Below the pieces are notes generated by a model. It saw only the letters and a list, made by a program, of their open reading frames with translations. It had not been told where the DNA came from and searched no databases. Below, in pieces: positions 35,379 through 45,844 of a DNA stretch of 64,000 bases. Source of the stretch: Nostoc sp. JL33 (GTDB taxonomy: Bacteria; Cyanobacteriota; Cyanobacteriia; Cyanobacteriales; Nostocaceae); contig NZ_JABXKP010000090.1 in NCBI RefSeq assembly GCF_017114985.1, positions 1 through 64,000 of the forward strand, in the 5' to 3' direction. The position numbers were made by a program, and so were the translations under genes. Within the stretch, counting starts at the first letter, position 1. Every line of letters starts with the position of its first letter.

Positions 35379-35915
35379 AGTATAAGTATAAGCAATAGAC
35401 CTCCTCTGAAAATAAGGACTTAGGCGGAAGTTCAGGAGTGTTTATTCAGACGCTCTCTACGAGATGCGGCGCTATCCACCAGTCGGACTCCAATTCATTC
35501 TGAATTCTGACGACTTGTGATGATAACATCTCAAAGAAGGAACGCTTAAGGATCAACTTGCTCCCGATGCGATCGCTTGCCGCAATCTCAGGTTAAATCC
35601 TTTCTAGCGTTGGTCTTTCGGATTTTCAGTCAGTGATACCGCGATCAAAGAAAACGTTTTGCATTGCGCTATCACTTAATTATTGCTGGCATTTATAATT
35701 ATGACTTTCAAAATGCCAGTTAACTTTTTGAGGATTTGTTCAACCCTCTAATTTACCACAAAACTTTTTTGCAACAGGTTTGCTGTTAATGCCAACTCCA
35801 GATAGGGGTTGGCTTTCTATGATTACTAGTGGTTTAGTGATGTTTGCTTTTTAAATGGTTTTCCCTCTTAATAGTTTGTAGTAGGGAAAACGCAAGAACA
35901 AATTCAAGATGTTTT
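35379..35915. other. Spacer upstream of the ATP-grasp pair
   Basis: Searched for a graspetide precursor. Only very short frames occur: 16 codons from 35701 (MTFKMPVNFLRICSTL) and 21 codons from 35790 (MPTPDRGWLSMITSGLVMFA). Neither has the PFFARFL-type leader or a Thr/Asp/Glu-rich core. Otherwise A/T-rich with a repeat fragment near 35450-35470. Confidence 0.5.
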
Positions 35916-36935
35916 ATGCAGCATGAGCGTGATGTAGTTTTATTAATTACCCACAGTGGTGATTACTTCACAATAGATAGAGTTGCTCAAGCCCTGTCAA
36001 GACGAGGCGCACAGCCATTTCGGCTAGACACCGATAAATTTCCGATGACAGTCAAACTCCAGGCTAATTTTAGCAACTTTGGCAGCAATCATAGACTGGA
36101 ATATGGCGATGTCTTAGGACAAGCCGCTCCGCGTCTACGCTCGTTGAATACAGAGCAAGTGCAAGCAGTATGGATGCGGCGTATTTGGCAACCTGAGTTG
36201 AGCAAAGAATTGGCTCCAAAATTTCAAGCAGCCTGCACTGGAGAATCATTAGCCGCCTTAGATGGCTTTTGGGATAGTCTCAGAGGAGCTAAGTGGGTGG
36301 ATGATTTACAACGGATTAACGCAGCTGAAAACAAGTTACGCCAACTGCGGGTTGCATCGGAAGTTGGTCTTGTCATACCTCAGACTCTTGTCACCAACAA
36401 TCCTGAAGAAGCACGAGAGTTTTTCCAGCGAGTAAAGGGAAAAATGGTTGCTAAACTCCTCAGACCTCTTTCTTACAGTATGGAAGGCTCCTCTTTTTTT
36501 ATGTACACTAGCGCAGTCAAAGAAGAAGATTTAGTTGATGCCGAGACACTGCGCTATTGTCCAGTTGTGTTTCAAGAACAAATCCCCAAACGGCAAGAAC
36601 TACGGGTAGTGTATGTAAATGGCAAGCTGTTTGTCGGAGCATTAAACGCATCTGCTTATTCAGCATCCACCCAAGATTGGCGACGTGCGACAAAAGAGGC
36701 TTGTGTATGGCAAGCCGATGAATTACCTGATGAAATAATCCCTTGTCTCCATGCCTTTATGGCAAAATTTGAACTGACTTTTGGAGCGTTTGACTTCATC
36801 CAAACACCATCAGGGGAATACGTTTTTTTGGAAATTAACCCTACAGGAGAGTGGGGAATGCTGGAGAGAGATTTGGACTATCCGATTGCGGAAGCGATCG
36901 CAGATGCACTACTCTCAACAAGTGCCCAGCAATAA
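35916..36935 (+). CDS. ATP-grasp ligase, MvdD-like graspetide maturase
   Basis: 339 residues. It fits the ATP-grasp peptide ligases that make omega-ester rings in microviridin-type peptides: N-terminal ITHSGDYFTIDRVAQAL and FRLDTDKFP, AVWMRRIWQPEL, the nucleotide loop KMVAKLLRPLSYSMEG, FQEQIPKRQELRVVYVNGKLF, and the metal site GAFDFIQTPSGEYVFLEINPTGEW. ATP-grasp ligases activate Asp/Glu side chains as acyl phosphates. The ATG at 35916 begins the conserved region; the frame is open upstream. The second ligase gene follows after 35 bases. Confidence 0.85.
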   Translation: MQHERDVVLLITHSGDYFTIDRVAQALSRRGAQPFRLDTDKFPMTVKLQANFSNFGSNHRLEYGDVLGQAAPRLRSLNTEQVQAVWMRRIWQPELSKELAPKFQAACTGESLAALDGFWDSLRGAKWVDDLQRINAAENKLRQLRVASEVGLVIPQTLVTNNPEEAREFFQRVKGKMVAKLLRPLSYSMEGSSFFMYTSAVKEEDLVDAETLRYCPVVFQEQIPKRQELRVVYVNGKLFVGALNASAYSASTQDWRRATKEACVWQADELPDEIIPCLHAFMAKFELTFGAFDFIQTPSGEYVFLEINPTGEWGMLERDLDYPIAEAIADALLSTSAQQ

Positions 36936-36970
36936 CTTTACCCCTGAAAAATTTAAAACTGGCAGTTAAT

Positions 36971-37936
36971 ATGACTGTTTTAATCATTACCTATAGCCAA
37001 GACAACGAAAGTATTCCCCTAGTCATTCAGGCAATTGAAGCTCAAGGCGGGAAAGCATTTCGTTTTGATACAGACCGATTCCCCACAGAAGTGCAGCTAG
37101 ATGTTTACTATGCTGGAAGTGAGCGAGTTACTCTAAGCGTCGATGATCAGACATTAGATTTGAGTGAAGTGTCAGCAGTTTGGTATCGACGCATCGCCAT
37201 AGGATCAAAAATTCCCGACTCGATGGATAGGCAAATGCGACAAGCCTCCATTCAGGAATCTCGCGTCACTATTCAGGGGATGATTGCCAGTATTCAGGGG
37301 TTTCATCTTGACCCTTTGCCAAACATTCGCCGAGCCGAAAATAAGCAACTTCAACTACAAGTAGCAAGGAAACTAGGTCTAGATACTCCACGCACCTTAA
37401 CGACTAATAACCCGCAGGCAGTGAAGCAATTCGCCCAAGAGTGCAAACAGGGTATGATTACCAAGATGCTTTCTTCCTTTGCTATTTACGACCAGCAAGG
37501 GTGGGAAAAGGTCGTATTTACCAATCCAATCTCATCTGAGGATCTGGACAACCTCGATGGATTACGTTTTTGCCCAATGACGTTTCAGGAGAAAATCCCC
37601 AAAGCATTGGAATTGCGGACAATTATTGTCGGTAGACGTGTGCTGACGGCTGCGGTTGATTCTCAAGCTTTGGATCAGGCGCGTTACGATTGGCGCAAAC
37701 AGGGAATCGCTTTACTCGACGCTTGGGAGTTATACACCTTACCCCAAGATGTGGAAGAGAAGCTGCTCAAACTGATGGCAGAATTTGGTTTGAACTATGG
37801 GGCGATTGATATCATTTTGACTCCAGATGGTCGTCATATATTCCTTGAGGTCAACCCAGTTGGCGAGTTCTTCTGGCTGGAACGCTGTCCTGGCTTACCG
37901 ATTTCTCAGGCGATCGCACAGGTTCTACAGAATTAA
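36971..37936 (+). CDS. ATP-grasp ligase, MvdC-like graspetide maturase
   Basis: 321 residues, a paralogue of the preceding ligase. MvdC makes the omega-amide bond after MvdD has made the esters. Matches are LIITYSQDNESIPLVIQAIE, FRFDTDRFPTEVQLD, AVWYRRIAIGSKIP, FQEKIPKALELRTIIVGRRV and GAIDIILTPDGRHIFLEVNPVGEF. The spacing suggests one operon. The usual partners (precursor peptide, ABC exporter/peptidase MvdA, acetyltransferase MvdB) are not adjacent; downstream comes lnt on the other strand. Confidence 0.85.
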   Translation: MTVLIITYSQDNESIPLVIQAIEAQGGKAFRFDTDRFPTEVQLDVYYAGSERVTLSVDDQTLDLSEVSAVWYRRIAIGSKIPDSMDRQMRQASIQESRVTIQGMIASIQGFHLDPLPNIRRAENKQLQLQVARKLGLDTPRTLTTNNPQAVKQFAQECKQGMITKMLSSFAIYDQQGWEKVVFTNPISSEDLDNLDGLRFCPMTFQEKIPKALELRTIIVGRRVLTAAVDSQALDQARYDWRKQGIALLDAWELYTLPQDVEEKLLKLMAEFGLNYGAIDIILTPDGRHIFLEVNPVGEFFWLERCPGLPISQAIAQVLQN

Positions 37937-37940
37937 AAGA

Positions 37941-37996
37941 ACCTCACCCTGGTTATGCTACGCAAAACCTGTCCCTCTCCTTGGTAAGGAGAGGGA
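37941..37996. repeat. Dispersed repeat of the CCTCACCC...GGAGAGGG type
   Basis: The segment AACCTCACCCTGGTTATGCTACG ... CCCTCTCC is found inverted and diverged at 50577-50628. It sits between the MvdC-like gene and lnt. Confidence 0.6.
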
Positions 37997-38002
37997 TGTC
38001 AG

Positions 38003-39613
38003 TCAGGAGAGTGTTAATTTCTTTGTATCCCTCAGTTGAATTACCAGCCAAGCTCCTCCAGAGAATACTAACAATAATGGTGTCAACCAATCACCCCAAC
38101 GCACATATAAAGTCTTTGTCTGTCGCCGATAAATTGTTTCAGCATGAGTTTCATAGGTATTATATCCAGATATCCACAAGGTTCTGCCGTGAGGATCTAC
38201 AAAGGCTGAATATCCGGTATTAGTTGCCCGTGCTGACCATCGATCAGTTTCAATTGCCCGCATCATATCCTGTGCATGATGCTGGAATGGCATAGACGCA
38301 GTGTAATGGGCATCGTTAGAAGAACTGAGGATAAATTGCCCACCCGCCGCCGCTTGACGGCGAAATTGCTCAGGAAAGGCAGATTCGTAACATATACTAG
38401 CGATCGCCCGACCAAAAGGGGTGTCAAATAGCTGATTTGCTGAACCGGGAACTTGGTGTGCATCCAAAGGTGACAAGCGCTGAACTAGCCCGCCTAAAAT
38501 TCCTTCAAAAGGAATATATTCTCCCAGAGGTACTAGTTTGGCTTTATCGTAGCGACTGACAATTTCAGCTTTATTATTAAAAGTAAACAAACTAATTGTA
38601 TAACTGTCTCCCCGTTCGCCAAAAGCCCCAATCCAAGCAACTACGCCTTTTTCTTTCACGGCTGCCACTAAGGCAGTTCCCAACAAGTTACGTTGGAAAA
38701 TAGGTAAGGCTCCTTCTGGGGTGAGGACTGCATCTACACCTTGATTTGCTAAAGTTATATACCCACTGGTGTAATTTTCTTGAGCGCGACGAAACCCTTC
38801 AGAACTTCGTAAAAGTCGGTTCGGGATATTACCCTGAACAATCCCCACTTTCAAGGCCGCTTCTGGGGGTTGAGCAATCGGACGGCTATATAAGATAAAA
38901 CCAATCAGATGTAAGCTAATTAATAATCCTGTGGCAATAGCAAAGTATTTATTAACAAACCACAGAGGCGCAAAGGAAATTCTCTCTGCGCCCTCTGCGT
39001 CTCTGTGGTTCGTCCATCCTTCTGCAATTAAGCCATTGACGGCTGCGATCGCTGCTGTCACAGTATTAGGCCCAGAGAGTTGCCCCAGATGTAAAATTAC
39101 GAGATTATGCGGACTTTGGGTGTAAGCCAGAGAACTCCACCACAAAGGCCCAGCACTCCACAGACTCTCTAAGCCGCACCAGACGGCTGTACCAATCAGT
39201 ATACGTAGCCACGGTTTTTGTCCAGCTAGGCGAACCATTACAGCCGCCCAAACAGCAACAAATACCCCTCCCAAGACACTAATAAATCCCCAACAAAAAA
39301 GGGTGATTGCCAAACTCGGCAACCAGGGAACGCCCAACCAAGTCATGGGATGAATCCCCGTAATCCAAAATAGGGCGACACCGTGATAACCGATACCCCA
39401 GAGGAAAGCAGGGGGGGATTGGTTTTTGCGTTTTGAGGAACTAACAACCAAGACCCAGAGGGGGGCTAAGGCAATCCAAGCTAGGAACCATGCGCCGACA
39501 GGGGCGACGGTTAGCCCCATTAAAATGCCGCTAGCTAAGGCAATTAAATAAGGGAGTAAGGCGGTTAACCTCTCCCTCTGCTTTTTACTCTGCTTCTTCT
39601 GCATCGACAGCAT
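38003..39613 (-). CDS. lnt: Apolipoprotein N-acyltransferase
   Basis: 536 residues. It adds the third acyl chain to lipoproteins in the cytoplasmic membrane. About six N-terminal membrane helices precede the nitrilase-like periplasmic domain. The Glu-Lys-Cys triad is visible in [22 protein letters not shown] and [13 protein letters not shown] final membrane helix closes the protein. About 20 residues near 205-226 ([18 protein letters not shown]) are encoded by a dispersed palindromic repeat (38959-39010), an in-frame insertion. The start overlaps the end of gyrA by 29 bases; an ATG at 39604 is an alternative. Confidence 0.93.
   Translation of the reverse strand: MLSMQKKQSKKQRERLTALLPYLIALASGILMGLTVAPVGAWFLAWIALAPLWVLVVSSSKRKNQSPPAFLWGIGYHGVALFWITGIHPMTWLGVPWLPSLAITLFCWGFISVLGGVFVAVWAAVMVRLAGQKPWLRILIGTAVWCGLESLWSAGPLWWSSLAYTQSPHNLVILHLGQLSGPNTVTAAIAAVNGLIAEGWTNHRDAEGAERISFAPLWFVNKYFAIATGLLISLHLIGFILYSRPIAQPPEAALKVGIVQGNIPNRLLRSSEGFRRAQENYTSGYITLANQGVDAVLTPEGALPIFQRNLLGTALVAAVKEKGVVAWIGAFGERGDSYTISLFTFNNKAEIVSRYDKAKLVPLGEYIPFEGILGGLVQRLSPLDAHQVPGSANQLFDTPFGRAIASICYESAFPEQFRRQAAAGGQFILSSSNDAHYTASMPFQHHAQDMMRAIETDRWSARATNTGYSAFVDPHGRTLWISGYNTYETHAETIYRRQTKTLYVRWGDWLTPLLLVFSGGAWLVIQLRDTKKLTLS
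38959..39010. repeat. Palindromic repeat inserted in the lnt coding region
   Basis: Arms AACCACAGAGGCGCA (38959-38973) and TGCGTCTCTGTGGTT (38996-39010), one mismatch. The same family is seen at 63419-63450 outside genes. Confidence 0.85.
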
Positions 39614-42245
39614 CAGGTGGAACTATTGCCACTCCGATAATCGCGTCATCTTCATCTAAACGCTGCACTCTTACCCCAGTCGCCGATCGCGATTGGATAG
39701 AAATCGCATTTACCGCTTGACGGATGATAATACCGCGATTTGTCACCATCATGATTTCATCGTCATCGTTGTTGACAATGCGTAGGGTTGCCAACTTGTC
39801 TTTATTTTTGCGGTTTTTGAACTTGGTTGCCATTAAACCCTGACCAGCACGGTTTTGCAGCCGGAATTGGGCAACTGGTACGCGCTTACCATATCCTCCC
39901 ATTGTAATTACCAAGACCCAAGGGCCAACGATGCCACTGCTAGGCACTTCTGCGGACTCTTCATTAATTTCGGTAATTTCGATATCTTCTGTTTCGATTG
40001 TTTCGATTGCTTCGACTGTCTCGATTGTTTCGATTGCTTCGACTGTCTCGATTGTTTCGATATCTTCAATTTCGGCTTCTATAACTGTATCCAAAGTTTC
40101 AAGAATTGCTGCGGGCAGAATATCCATACCCACCAGTTCATCTTTATTTTTCAGTTTCATGGCTTTCACCCCACGAGTCGCCCTACTTAAAGGACGCAGT
40201 TGTTCGTGGTTACACCGGAAGTTAATCGCCATCCCGTTACGAGAACCAATGATTACACTGTCCTCTGGTTTAGCGCGTCGCACCCAGCGCAGTTGGTCGC
40301 CTTCTTCTAAGGAAATGGCAATCAAACCATTGGCGCGAATGTGACTAAACGCTGCCAATTCGGTTTTCTTGATATTGCCGCCCTTGGTGAGCATGACCAG
40401 ATATTCTTCACTGCTAAACTCGTCAACAGGTACAATCGAGGTGATTTTTTCCTCTTTGGGAATCGGTAACATTTGGACAATTGGTGTCCCGCGACTGGTA
40501 CGCGAACTCGCTGGAATTTGATAAGCTCTCAGGCAATAAACAACACCACGCTCACTAAAGAATAAAATACTGTCGTGATCGCAGCAAGTCAAAAAATGCT
40601 CAATGGTATCATCATCTTTCACCTTGGCTGCGGCTTTGCCTCTGGTAGCACGGCTTTGCGCTTCAAAGGTGTTGACTGGCATTCGTTTGATGTAGCCTTG
40701 CTCTGTAACTAGAATTATTGCTTTTTCATTGGCAATGAGGTCACGATCATCTAATTCCCCTTCCCCTGGTAAAATCACCGTGCGACGGGGTGTAGCAAAG
40801 CTTGTTTTTAGTTGCGCGACTTCGGTTTCAATGATTTCTAGTACTCTCTCCCGACGCGCCAAAATATCTTGCAAATCGGTAATCTTCGCTTGCAATTCAT
40901 CGTGTTCTAGACGAATTTTGTCTGCTTCTAAGGCAGTCAAGCGCCGCAATTGCATCTGCAAAATCGCATCTGCTTGCACTTCCGAAAGTCCGTAAGTTGT
41001 GATTAATTCGCCTTTAGCTGTGGGTGCATCTGGAGCATGACGAATCAAGACAATAATCGGATCTAATTGGGATAGAGCAATCAATAACCCTTGTAGAAGA
41101 TGATCGCGTTCTTCAGCTTTCCGCAGTTCGTAGCGGGTGCGTCTGGCAATGGATTCGATGCGGAAATCCAAGAAGACGCTTAAGAACTGCTTGAGGGTGA
41201 GTACTTGGGGTTCGCTATTCACCAACGCCAGCATATTCGCCCCAAAGTTGGCTTGCAGTGGCGTTTGTTTGTAGAGGTTGTTCAGAACGACGCGGGGATA
41301 AGCATCACGCTTGAGTTCGATCACAACTCGCATCCCATCGCGATCGCTTTCATCCCGGATATCTGCGATGCCCTCTAGACGCTTTTCGTTCACCATTTCG
41401 GCGATTTTTTCAATCAGCGCCGCTTTGTTGGTTTGATAGGGCAATTCGGTGATGATAATTGCTTCTCTATCTGGGCGTCCGCGCTGTTCAACGGTTTCAA
41501 TGTTAGCGACACCACGCATGGTGATCGAACCACGCCCGGTGGTGTAAGCTTCTCGAATCGCAGATGTTCCCAAAATCTGCGCCCCAGTCGGAAAGTCTGG
41601 GCCGTGGACATACTGCATTAATTCCAGATCGGTGATTTCTGGATTGTGGATCACAGCTACCAAAGCATCAATCAATTCGCCCAAGTTGTGGGGGGGAATG
41701 TTGGTGGCCATGCCCACGGCAATTCCAGAGGAACCGTTGAGCAATAACTGCGGAATCCGTGCTGGTAAAACTGTGGGTTCTTGCTGGGAACCGTCGAAGT
41801 TATCGGCAAAGTCTACAGTTTCTAATTCGATGTCGTGGAGTAGACCAGCACTAGTTAAAGCTTGCAAGCGACATTCTGTGTACCGCATTGCGGCTGGCGG
41901 ATCGTTGTCTACCGAACCAAAGTTACCATGCCCGTTAACTAGGGGCGATCGCATGGAAAAATCCTGCGCCATCCGCACCAAAGCATCATATACTGCCGTG
42001 TCACCGTGGGGGTGGTATTTACCCAACACTTCCCCCACGACACGGGCGCATTTCTTAAAGGGGCGATCGTGGAGCAGACCTAGCTCGTGCATTGCGTAGA
42101 GAATGCGACGATGCACAGGTTTTAGACCATCCCTGGCATCTGGCAACGCCCGACCCACTATCACGCTCATGGCGTATTCCAGATAAGACTGCGACATTTC
42201 GGTTCGCAAGTCTATCGGGATAATCCTCTCCTGTGAGGTTGTCAT
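39585..42245 (-). CDS. gyrA: DNA gyrase subunit A
   Basis: 886 residues. The breakage-reunion domain has the catalytic Tyr in [10 protein letters not shown], the QRDR region ([26 protein letters not shown]) and the start [34 protein letters not shown]. The C-terminal beta-pinwheel wraps DNA; the box-like sequence RATRGKAA departs from the canonical QRRGGKG, so type IV activity cannot be excluded. Between two blades (about residues 720-765) is an acidic, low-complexity tract of repeated IETVEAIET units. Confidence 0.93.
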   Translation of the reverse strand: MTTSQERIIPIDLRTEMSQSYLEYAMSVIVGRALPDARDGLKPVHRRILYAMHELGLLHDRPFKKCARVVGEVLGKYHPHGDTAVYDALVRMAQDFSMRSPLVNGHGNFGSVDNDPPAAMRYTECRLQALTSAGLLHDIELETVDFADNFDGSQQEPTVLPARIPQLLLNGSSGIAVGMATNIPPHNLGELIDALVAVIHNPEITDLELMQYVHGPDFPTGAQILGTSAIREAYTTGRGSITMRGVANIETVEQRGRPDREAIIITELPYQTNKAALIEKIAEMVNEKRLEGIADIRDESDRDGMRVVIELKRDAYPRVVLNNLYKQTPLQANFGANMLALVNSEPQVLTLKQFLSVFLDFRIESIARRTRYELRKAEERDHLLQGLLIALSQLDPIIVLIRHAPDAPTAKGELITTYGLSEVQADAILQMQLRRLTALEADKIRLEHDELQAKITDLQDILARRERVLEIIETEVAQLKTSFATPRRTVILPGEGELDDRDLIANEKAIILVTEQGYIKRMPVNTFEAQSRATRGKAAAKVKDDDTIEHFLTCCDHDSILFFSERGVVYCLRAYQIPASSRTSRGTPIVQMLPIPKEEKITSIVPVDEFSSEEYLVMLTKGGNIKKTELAAFSHIRANGLIAISLEEGDQLRWVRRAKPEDSVIIGSRNGMAINFRCNHEQLRPLSRATRGVKAMKLKNKDELVGMDILPAAILETLDTVIEAEIEDIETIETVEAIETIETVEAIETIETEDIEITEINEESAEVPSSGIVGPWVLVITMGGYGKRVPVAQFRLQNRAGQGLMATKFKNRKNKDKLATLRIVNNDDDEIMMVTNRGIIIRQAVNAISIQSRSATGVRVQRLDEDDAIIGVAIVPPDAVDAEEAE
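39958..40090. repeat. Low-complexity repeat in gyrA
   Basis: A roughly 27-bp unit (GATTGCTTCGACTGTCTCGATTGTTTC) is repeated twice with flanking partial units. On the coding strand it gives alternating Ile/Val-Glu-Thr-rich acidic residues. Confidence 0.8.
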
Positions 42246-42917
42246 AACCTAAAAATCTCCAAAAATCGTAGATTTTAGCTTGTTTACTCAACAAAGCGCA
42301 AAATTATTCTAAATTGCTCTTGAATAATTGCCATAATTTGATACAATCCTAACATATATTGCTTTTTTTTGCCTAGATAACTAACTCAAATATCTAGTTA
42401 ATTAAGGGTATAATAAATTACAATAAATAGGCTGTTAGCTAGTTAAAAAGAGCAATAAACTAAAAGCTTGCTTGGTGCAAATTTACTTAAATTGAAACAT
42501 AACGGGGTAAATTTAAGAGAACAATCTAAATTGGCTTTATAAGCTCTTACTTTTATAACAGTTATTTACTAGACTTGCCGCTAAATAATGTTTTAGCATC
42601 CAACAATATGCAAGGGCTGCGGTGTAGATCAAATAACCGCCTGTTATATCAAAGAGCGGATAACACTTAAAATAGAACAATATGAAAAATAACTTGTTTT
42701 TTACTCCTTGTAATCTAACCTTTCTATTCCACCCATAGAAAGCTTCCTTGGCTTTTTTTTGATTAGGTGATCGCTTCTGGGTTGAGTACAATTTCAAACG
42801 TTTGTAACAGTTCATCAATCAAAAAAGAGTTTCAGCGTTAGTACATTTTGTTAACAAACCCAACTGATAGCGATCGCACGACACCACAGGATATTTTCAC
42901 GTAAAGGAGAGAAAATT
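42246..42917. other. A/T-rich spacer between gyrA and trmB
   Basis: No convincing gene. A minus-strand frame at 42537-42818 (93 codons) has a skewed Lys/Tyr/Leu composition and no recognisable domain, so it is not called. The divergent promoters of gyrA and trmB should lie here. Confidence 0.5.
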
Positions 42918-43565
42918 TTGGCAGCAGTCCGAGTCCGCCAGCATGTTAATCCACTTGGTAAAAAGTATCAAACACCAGCAAGTCCCGTTGACTGGGAAAA
43001 AATTTATGCAAAGCCAAATCAACCGCTACATTTAGATATTGGCTGCGCTAAAGGACTGTTTTTGGTAAATATGGCCAAAGTAGAACCCAACTGGAATTTT
43101 CTTGGCTTAGAAATTCGGGAACCTCTGGTAGTGGAGGCGAATAAGTTACGTTATGAGTTAGGTTTGACAAACCTGCACTACTTATTTTGCAATGTGAATA
43201 ACTCATTGCACTCCCTTTTATCTTCCCTTCCACCAGGAAGTTTACAACGCGTTACAATTCAATTCCCCGATCCTTGGTTTAAAACCCGCCATGCTAAACG
43301 CCGTGTAGTCCAACCAGAACTAGTGGCAGAATTAGCTAATTATCTTGCGGTTGGGGGAGTTGTATTTCTGCAATCAGATATGGAATTTGTCGCAGTGGAA
43401 ATGCGTGATCGCTTTGCTGATCACCCAGCTTATCAGAAAGTTGGTACGGGAGAATGGTTAGGCGAAAATCCGTTACCAGTCCCCACAGAACGGGAAATAG
43501 GTACGCAAAAAAAGGGTGAACCTGTTTATCGGGCTTTATTTGTCAGGCGAGAAGTTGTGAATTAG
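42918..43565 (+). CDS. trmB: tRNA (guanine-46-N7)-methyltransferase
   Basis: 215 residues, a SAM-dependent methyltransferase that modifies G46 in the tRNA variable loop. Motif I reads LHLDIGCAKGLFLVNMA; the family-specific QFPDPWFKTRHAKRRVVQPELV is clear, as is GVVFLQSDMEFVAVEM. The start codon is TTG at 42918, supported by AAGGAGA at 42903-42909, eight bases upstream, and by the absence of an ATG before motif I. The promoter probably lies in the A/T-rich spacer. Confidence 0.95.
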   Translation: MAAVRVRQHVNPLGKKYQTPASPVDWEKIYAKPNQPLHLDIGCAKGLFLVNMAKVEPNWNFLGLEIREPLVVEANKLRYELGLTNLHYLFCNVNNSLHSLLSSLPPGSLQRVTIQFPDPWFKTRHAKRRVVQPELVAELANYLAVGGVVFLQSDMEFVAVEMRDRFADHPAYQKVGTGEWLGENPLPVPTEREIGTQKKGEPVYRALFVRREVVN

Positions 43566-43623
43566 GGGTAGTGGCGGTATGGCTTACCAGCGATCGCAAT
43601 ACACTTTTTAAACAACCTCTTAA

Positions 43624-45084
43624 TCAAATCCACGAGTTGAACCACATTCGCAGCTTATAATCGTCAGGGGAGAGGGGTAAACCCAAATAAATCGGCATCC
43701 AGAAAATAAAAGCAACTAGAATTATAAAAGTAATGGTGACACCTAGCGCCCGGAGTTGTTGATAATAACTGCGAAGGCACTGATCAACGAACCAAGCGAT
43801 CGCTAAAAATACAAACACCACTGCACACATATAGTGGTAGATAAAAGCGCACCTTGTCACTTCCACCCAAGGTAGTAAGTTAGCAATATAATTTATAACT
43901 AAATACAAGGCAATCCAAGTATCAACACTAAGAGTTGCAGGTAGAGAAAAACGCTTTTCCTTCACCAAAAAAATCACTACTTGTGATCCCAGCATCCCGA
44001 CTAAGAACAACATGGCAGCAACACCAAACCACCACAAAAATGGATTGCCCATTGCATGGACATCATAAATAACTTTCCCAGCACCGGGAGGCAAAGGCGG
44101 GCCCATCACAGGTAACGGTTCGGTGATACTTTTAGCCGTTTGATAGTAATATGCCATTGGTCGAGTCATCAAAGGCCATTTGTACCAGGCAGCACAATAA
44201 GGATGCACATTGGGACTATTGCCACCTAAATGTAAGTGAAACTTCAAAATTTCTTGATGTACTGCGATAAATCCGTATCTTTTATCTAGCTGAAGATGAG
44301 GAATCCAGATGATGCTGTATATAAAAGCTGGGATAATTCCTAGATAAAACAGCATCTGAAAAATGTTTAGCTGAGTCAAGTTTTGTAGCGGTGTCTGAGA
44401 TGAGGGAGATGAGGGGGGTGTAAAAAAGAGTTTGGGGTTAGGAAAAGAATGTATCAAATGAATTACCCAAGCTGCTATCCAAACGAGATAAGCACCTGAC
44501 AGGAACCATAAACCATTCCACTTAGTACCGACTGAAGCACCAAAAGTAATGCCAGCAAAAACTAACCAAAAGGAACGTCGCCGATTTTGATTATCTAATG
44601 CCAATAAGAAAAACCAGTGCCCTAACAAACCAAAGATGACGATATAAATATTACTTAAAGCATAGCGAGACTCAACCAGAAAGATGCCATCACAAGCTGT
44701 GAACAAACCTGCAAGCATTGCAAAGCTACGCCGATAACTCAATTGATAAGCGATCGCAGCCACAACTAAAGGGATAAATGAGCCAGTGAGGGCATTTAAC
44801 CAACGATAAGTCCAAGGCGATCGCAATGAACCTGTCAGCCCATTTACCGTATCGTGCCAAAAAGGAATGTGACTACCAATCCAAATGCCGATGCCAATAA
44901 TATATTGACTTAGCGGCGGATGAGCATTAAAAAATGGCGTATGCGTGAGATAATTATTACCGAATTTAGCAAAGTAAAGTTCATCAAATACTAGAGTGTT
45001 GAATCGCTCCAGTCCCCAAAATCGTAAGGCAACTGAGAGAATAAATACACTCACCATCCCAATTCGGAACCACTTTTTATTCAT
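43624..45084 (-). CDS. GT39/PMT-type dolichyl-phosphate-mannose--protein mannosyltransferase
   Basis: 486 residues with about 10-11 membrane helices. The acidic pair of the first external loop is seen in VFDELYFAKFG, followed by NAHPPLSQYIIG; YRWLNALTGSFIPL and GTKWNGLWF agree with the PMT family. It should transfer a sugar from a polyprenyl phosphate to secreted proteins. The C-terminal end (LPLSPDDYKLRMWFNSWI) matches bacterial members. A TCATTAG repeat lies immediately upstream. Confidence 0.92.
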   Translation of the reverse strand: MNKKWFRIGMVSVFILSVALRFWGLERFNTLVFDELYFAKFGNNYLTHTPFFNAHPPLSQYIIGIGIWIGSHIPFWHDTVNGLTGSLRSPWTYRWLNALTGSFIPLVVAAIAYQLSYRRSFAMLAGLFTACDGIFLVESRYALSNIYIVIFGLLGHWFFLLALDNQNRRRSFWLVFAGITFGASVGTKWNGLWFLSGAYLVWIAAWVIHLIHSFPNPKLFFTPPSSPSSQTPLQNLTQLNIFQMLFYLGIIPAFIYSIIWIPHLQLDKRYGFIAVHQEILKFHLHLGGNSPNVHPYCAAWYKWPLMTRPMAYYYQTAKSITEPLPVMGPPLPPGAGKVIYDVHAMGNPFLWWFGVAAMLFLVGMLGSQVVIFLVKEKRFSLPATLSVDTWIALYLVINYIANLLPWVEVTRCAFIYHYMCAVVFVFLAIAWFVDQCLRSYYQQLRALGVTITFIILVAFIFWMPIYLGLPLSPDDYKLRMWFNSWI

Positions 45085-45087
45085 TAT

Positions 45088-45127
45088 TCATTAGTCATTA
45101 GTCATTAGTCATTAGTCATTAGTCATT
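45088..45127. repeat. TCATTAG heptamer repeat
   Basis: Six TCATTAG units directly upstream of the PMT gene start. Confidence 0.9.
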
Positions 45128-45170
45128 GAGCATGGTTATTCTTCTTGTCCCCTTGTCTTCCTTATCCCCC

Positions 45171-45725
45171 TCATCTCCCCCTCCACTCTTCAGGTGCATC
45201 TAGTTGGAACAGGAGTAGTTCAATACCGTAATACTTGTTTGTCCGCCCTAGTGGTTTCATACCCAGCCGTTCTGTTACACGGATTGAAGCATGATTTTCT
45301 GGCTTGACTACAGCATAAATCACTGGCAAGTTCAAAACACTAAATCCGTAGTTGAGCATAACTTGTCCTGCTTCTGTTGCATACCCTTTACCCCAAGAAG
45401 CTCGCCTCAAGTGCCAGCCTACCTCATAATCTTGAGTGGGTAAACCATCTTTTTCGGGCAATTCTAACAGAAGGATAGTTCCCACAATTGTTGTAGTTTC
45501 CTTTTCGACAATTGCCCAAGATCCAGTACCATTGTTGCGTTGGTGATATCGCTGAGTACCTTCAATCAAGCGCTGACGCTGTGACTCAATGCTTGCCGGG
45601 CGAGAGGCTTTACCCAGAAAGTGCGTAACTTCAGGGTCACTATAAATTACAAACGCTTGCTCGGCATCGCCTTCGGGTATCCAACTGCGAATAATCAAGC
45701 GTTCGGTTTCCAACAGAATTGTCAT
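45171..45725 (-). CDS. GNAT-family N-acetyltransferase, RimJ/RimL type
   Basis: 184 residues. It opens ETERLIIRSWIPEGDAEQAFVIY. The acetyl-CoA site region reads EVGWHLRRASWGKGYATEAGQVMLNYGF and is followed by LPVIYAVVKPENHASIRVTERLGM, as in RimL-type enzymes. It likely acetylates an amino-terminal or side-chain amine; the substrate is unknown. It could in principle serve a graspetide pathway, but it lies 7 kb from the ligases and has no link to them. Confidence 0.9.
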   Translation of the reverse strand: MTILLETERLIIRSWIPEGDAEQAFVIYSDPEVTHFLGKASRPASIESQRQRLIEGTQRYHQRNNGTGSWAIVEKETTTIVGTILLLELPEKDGLPTQDYEVGWHLRRASWGKGYATEAGQVMLNYGFSVLNLPVIYAVVKPENHASIRVTERLGMKPLGRTNKYYGIELLLFQLDAPEEWRGR

Positions 45726-45844
45726 CTTACCTTTGACTAAACTAAATCGCCATTCTGCAAAATAGTAAGATACTTATGGTTCAGCAGTCAAAAGTTATCC
45801 AGAAGTTCAACTACCGTTAGTTATGCGATGCCTGCGGCGGTAAA

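Noticed and set aside
35701-35853. Short frames as possible graspetide precursors
   Set aside because: Lack the leader motif and a Thr/Asp/Glu-rich core; cannot be called precursors.
39855-40344. Cys/Asp/Phe- and Ser/Ile-rich plus-strand frames
   Set aside because: They are antisense shadows of the gyrA low-complexity repeat.
42537-42818. 93-codon minus-strand frame
   Set aside because: No ribosome site, biased composition, no recognisable domain.
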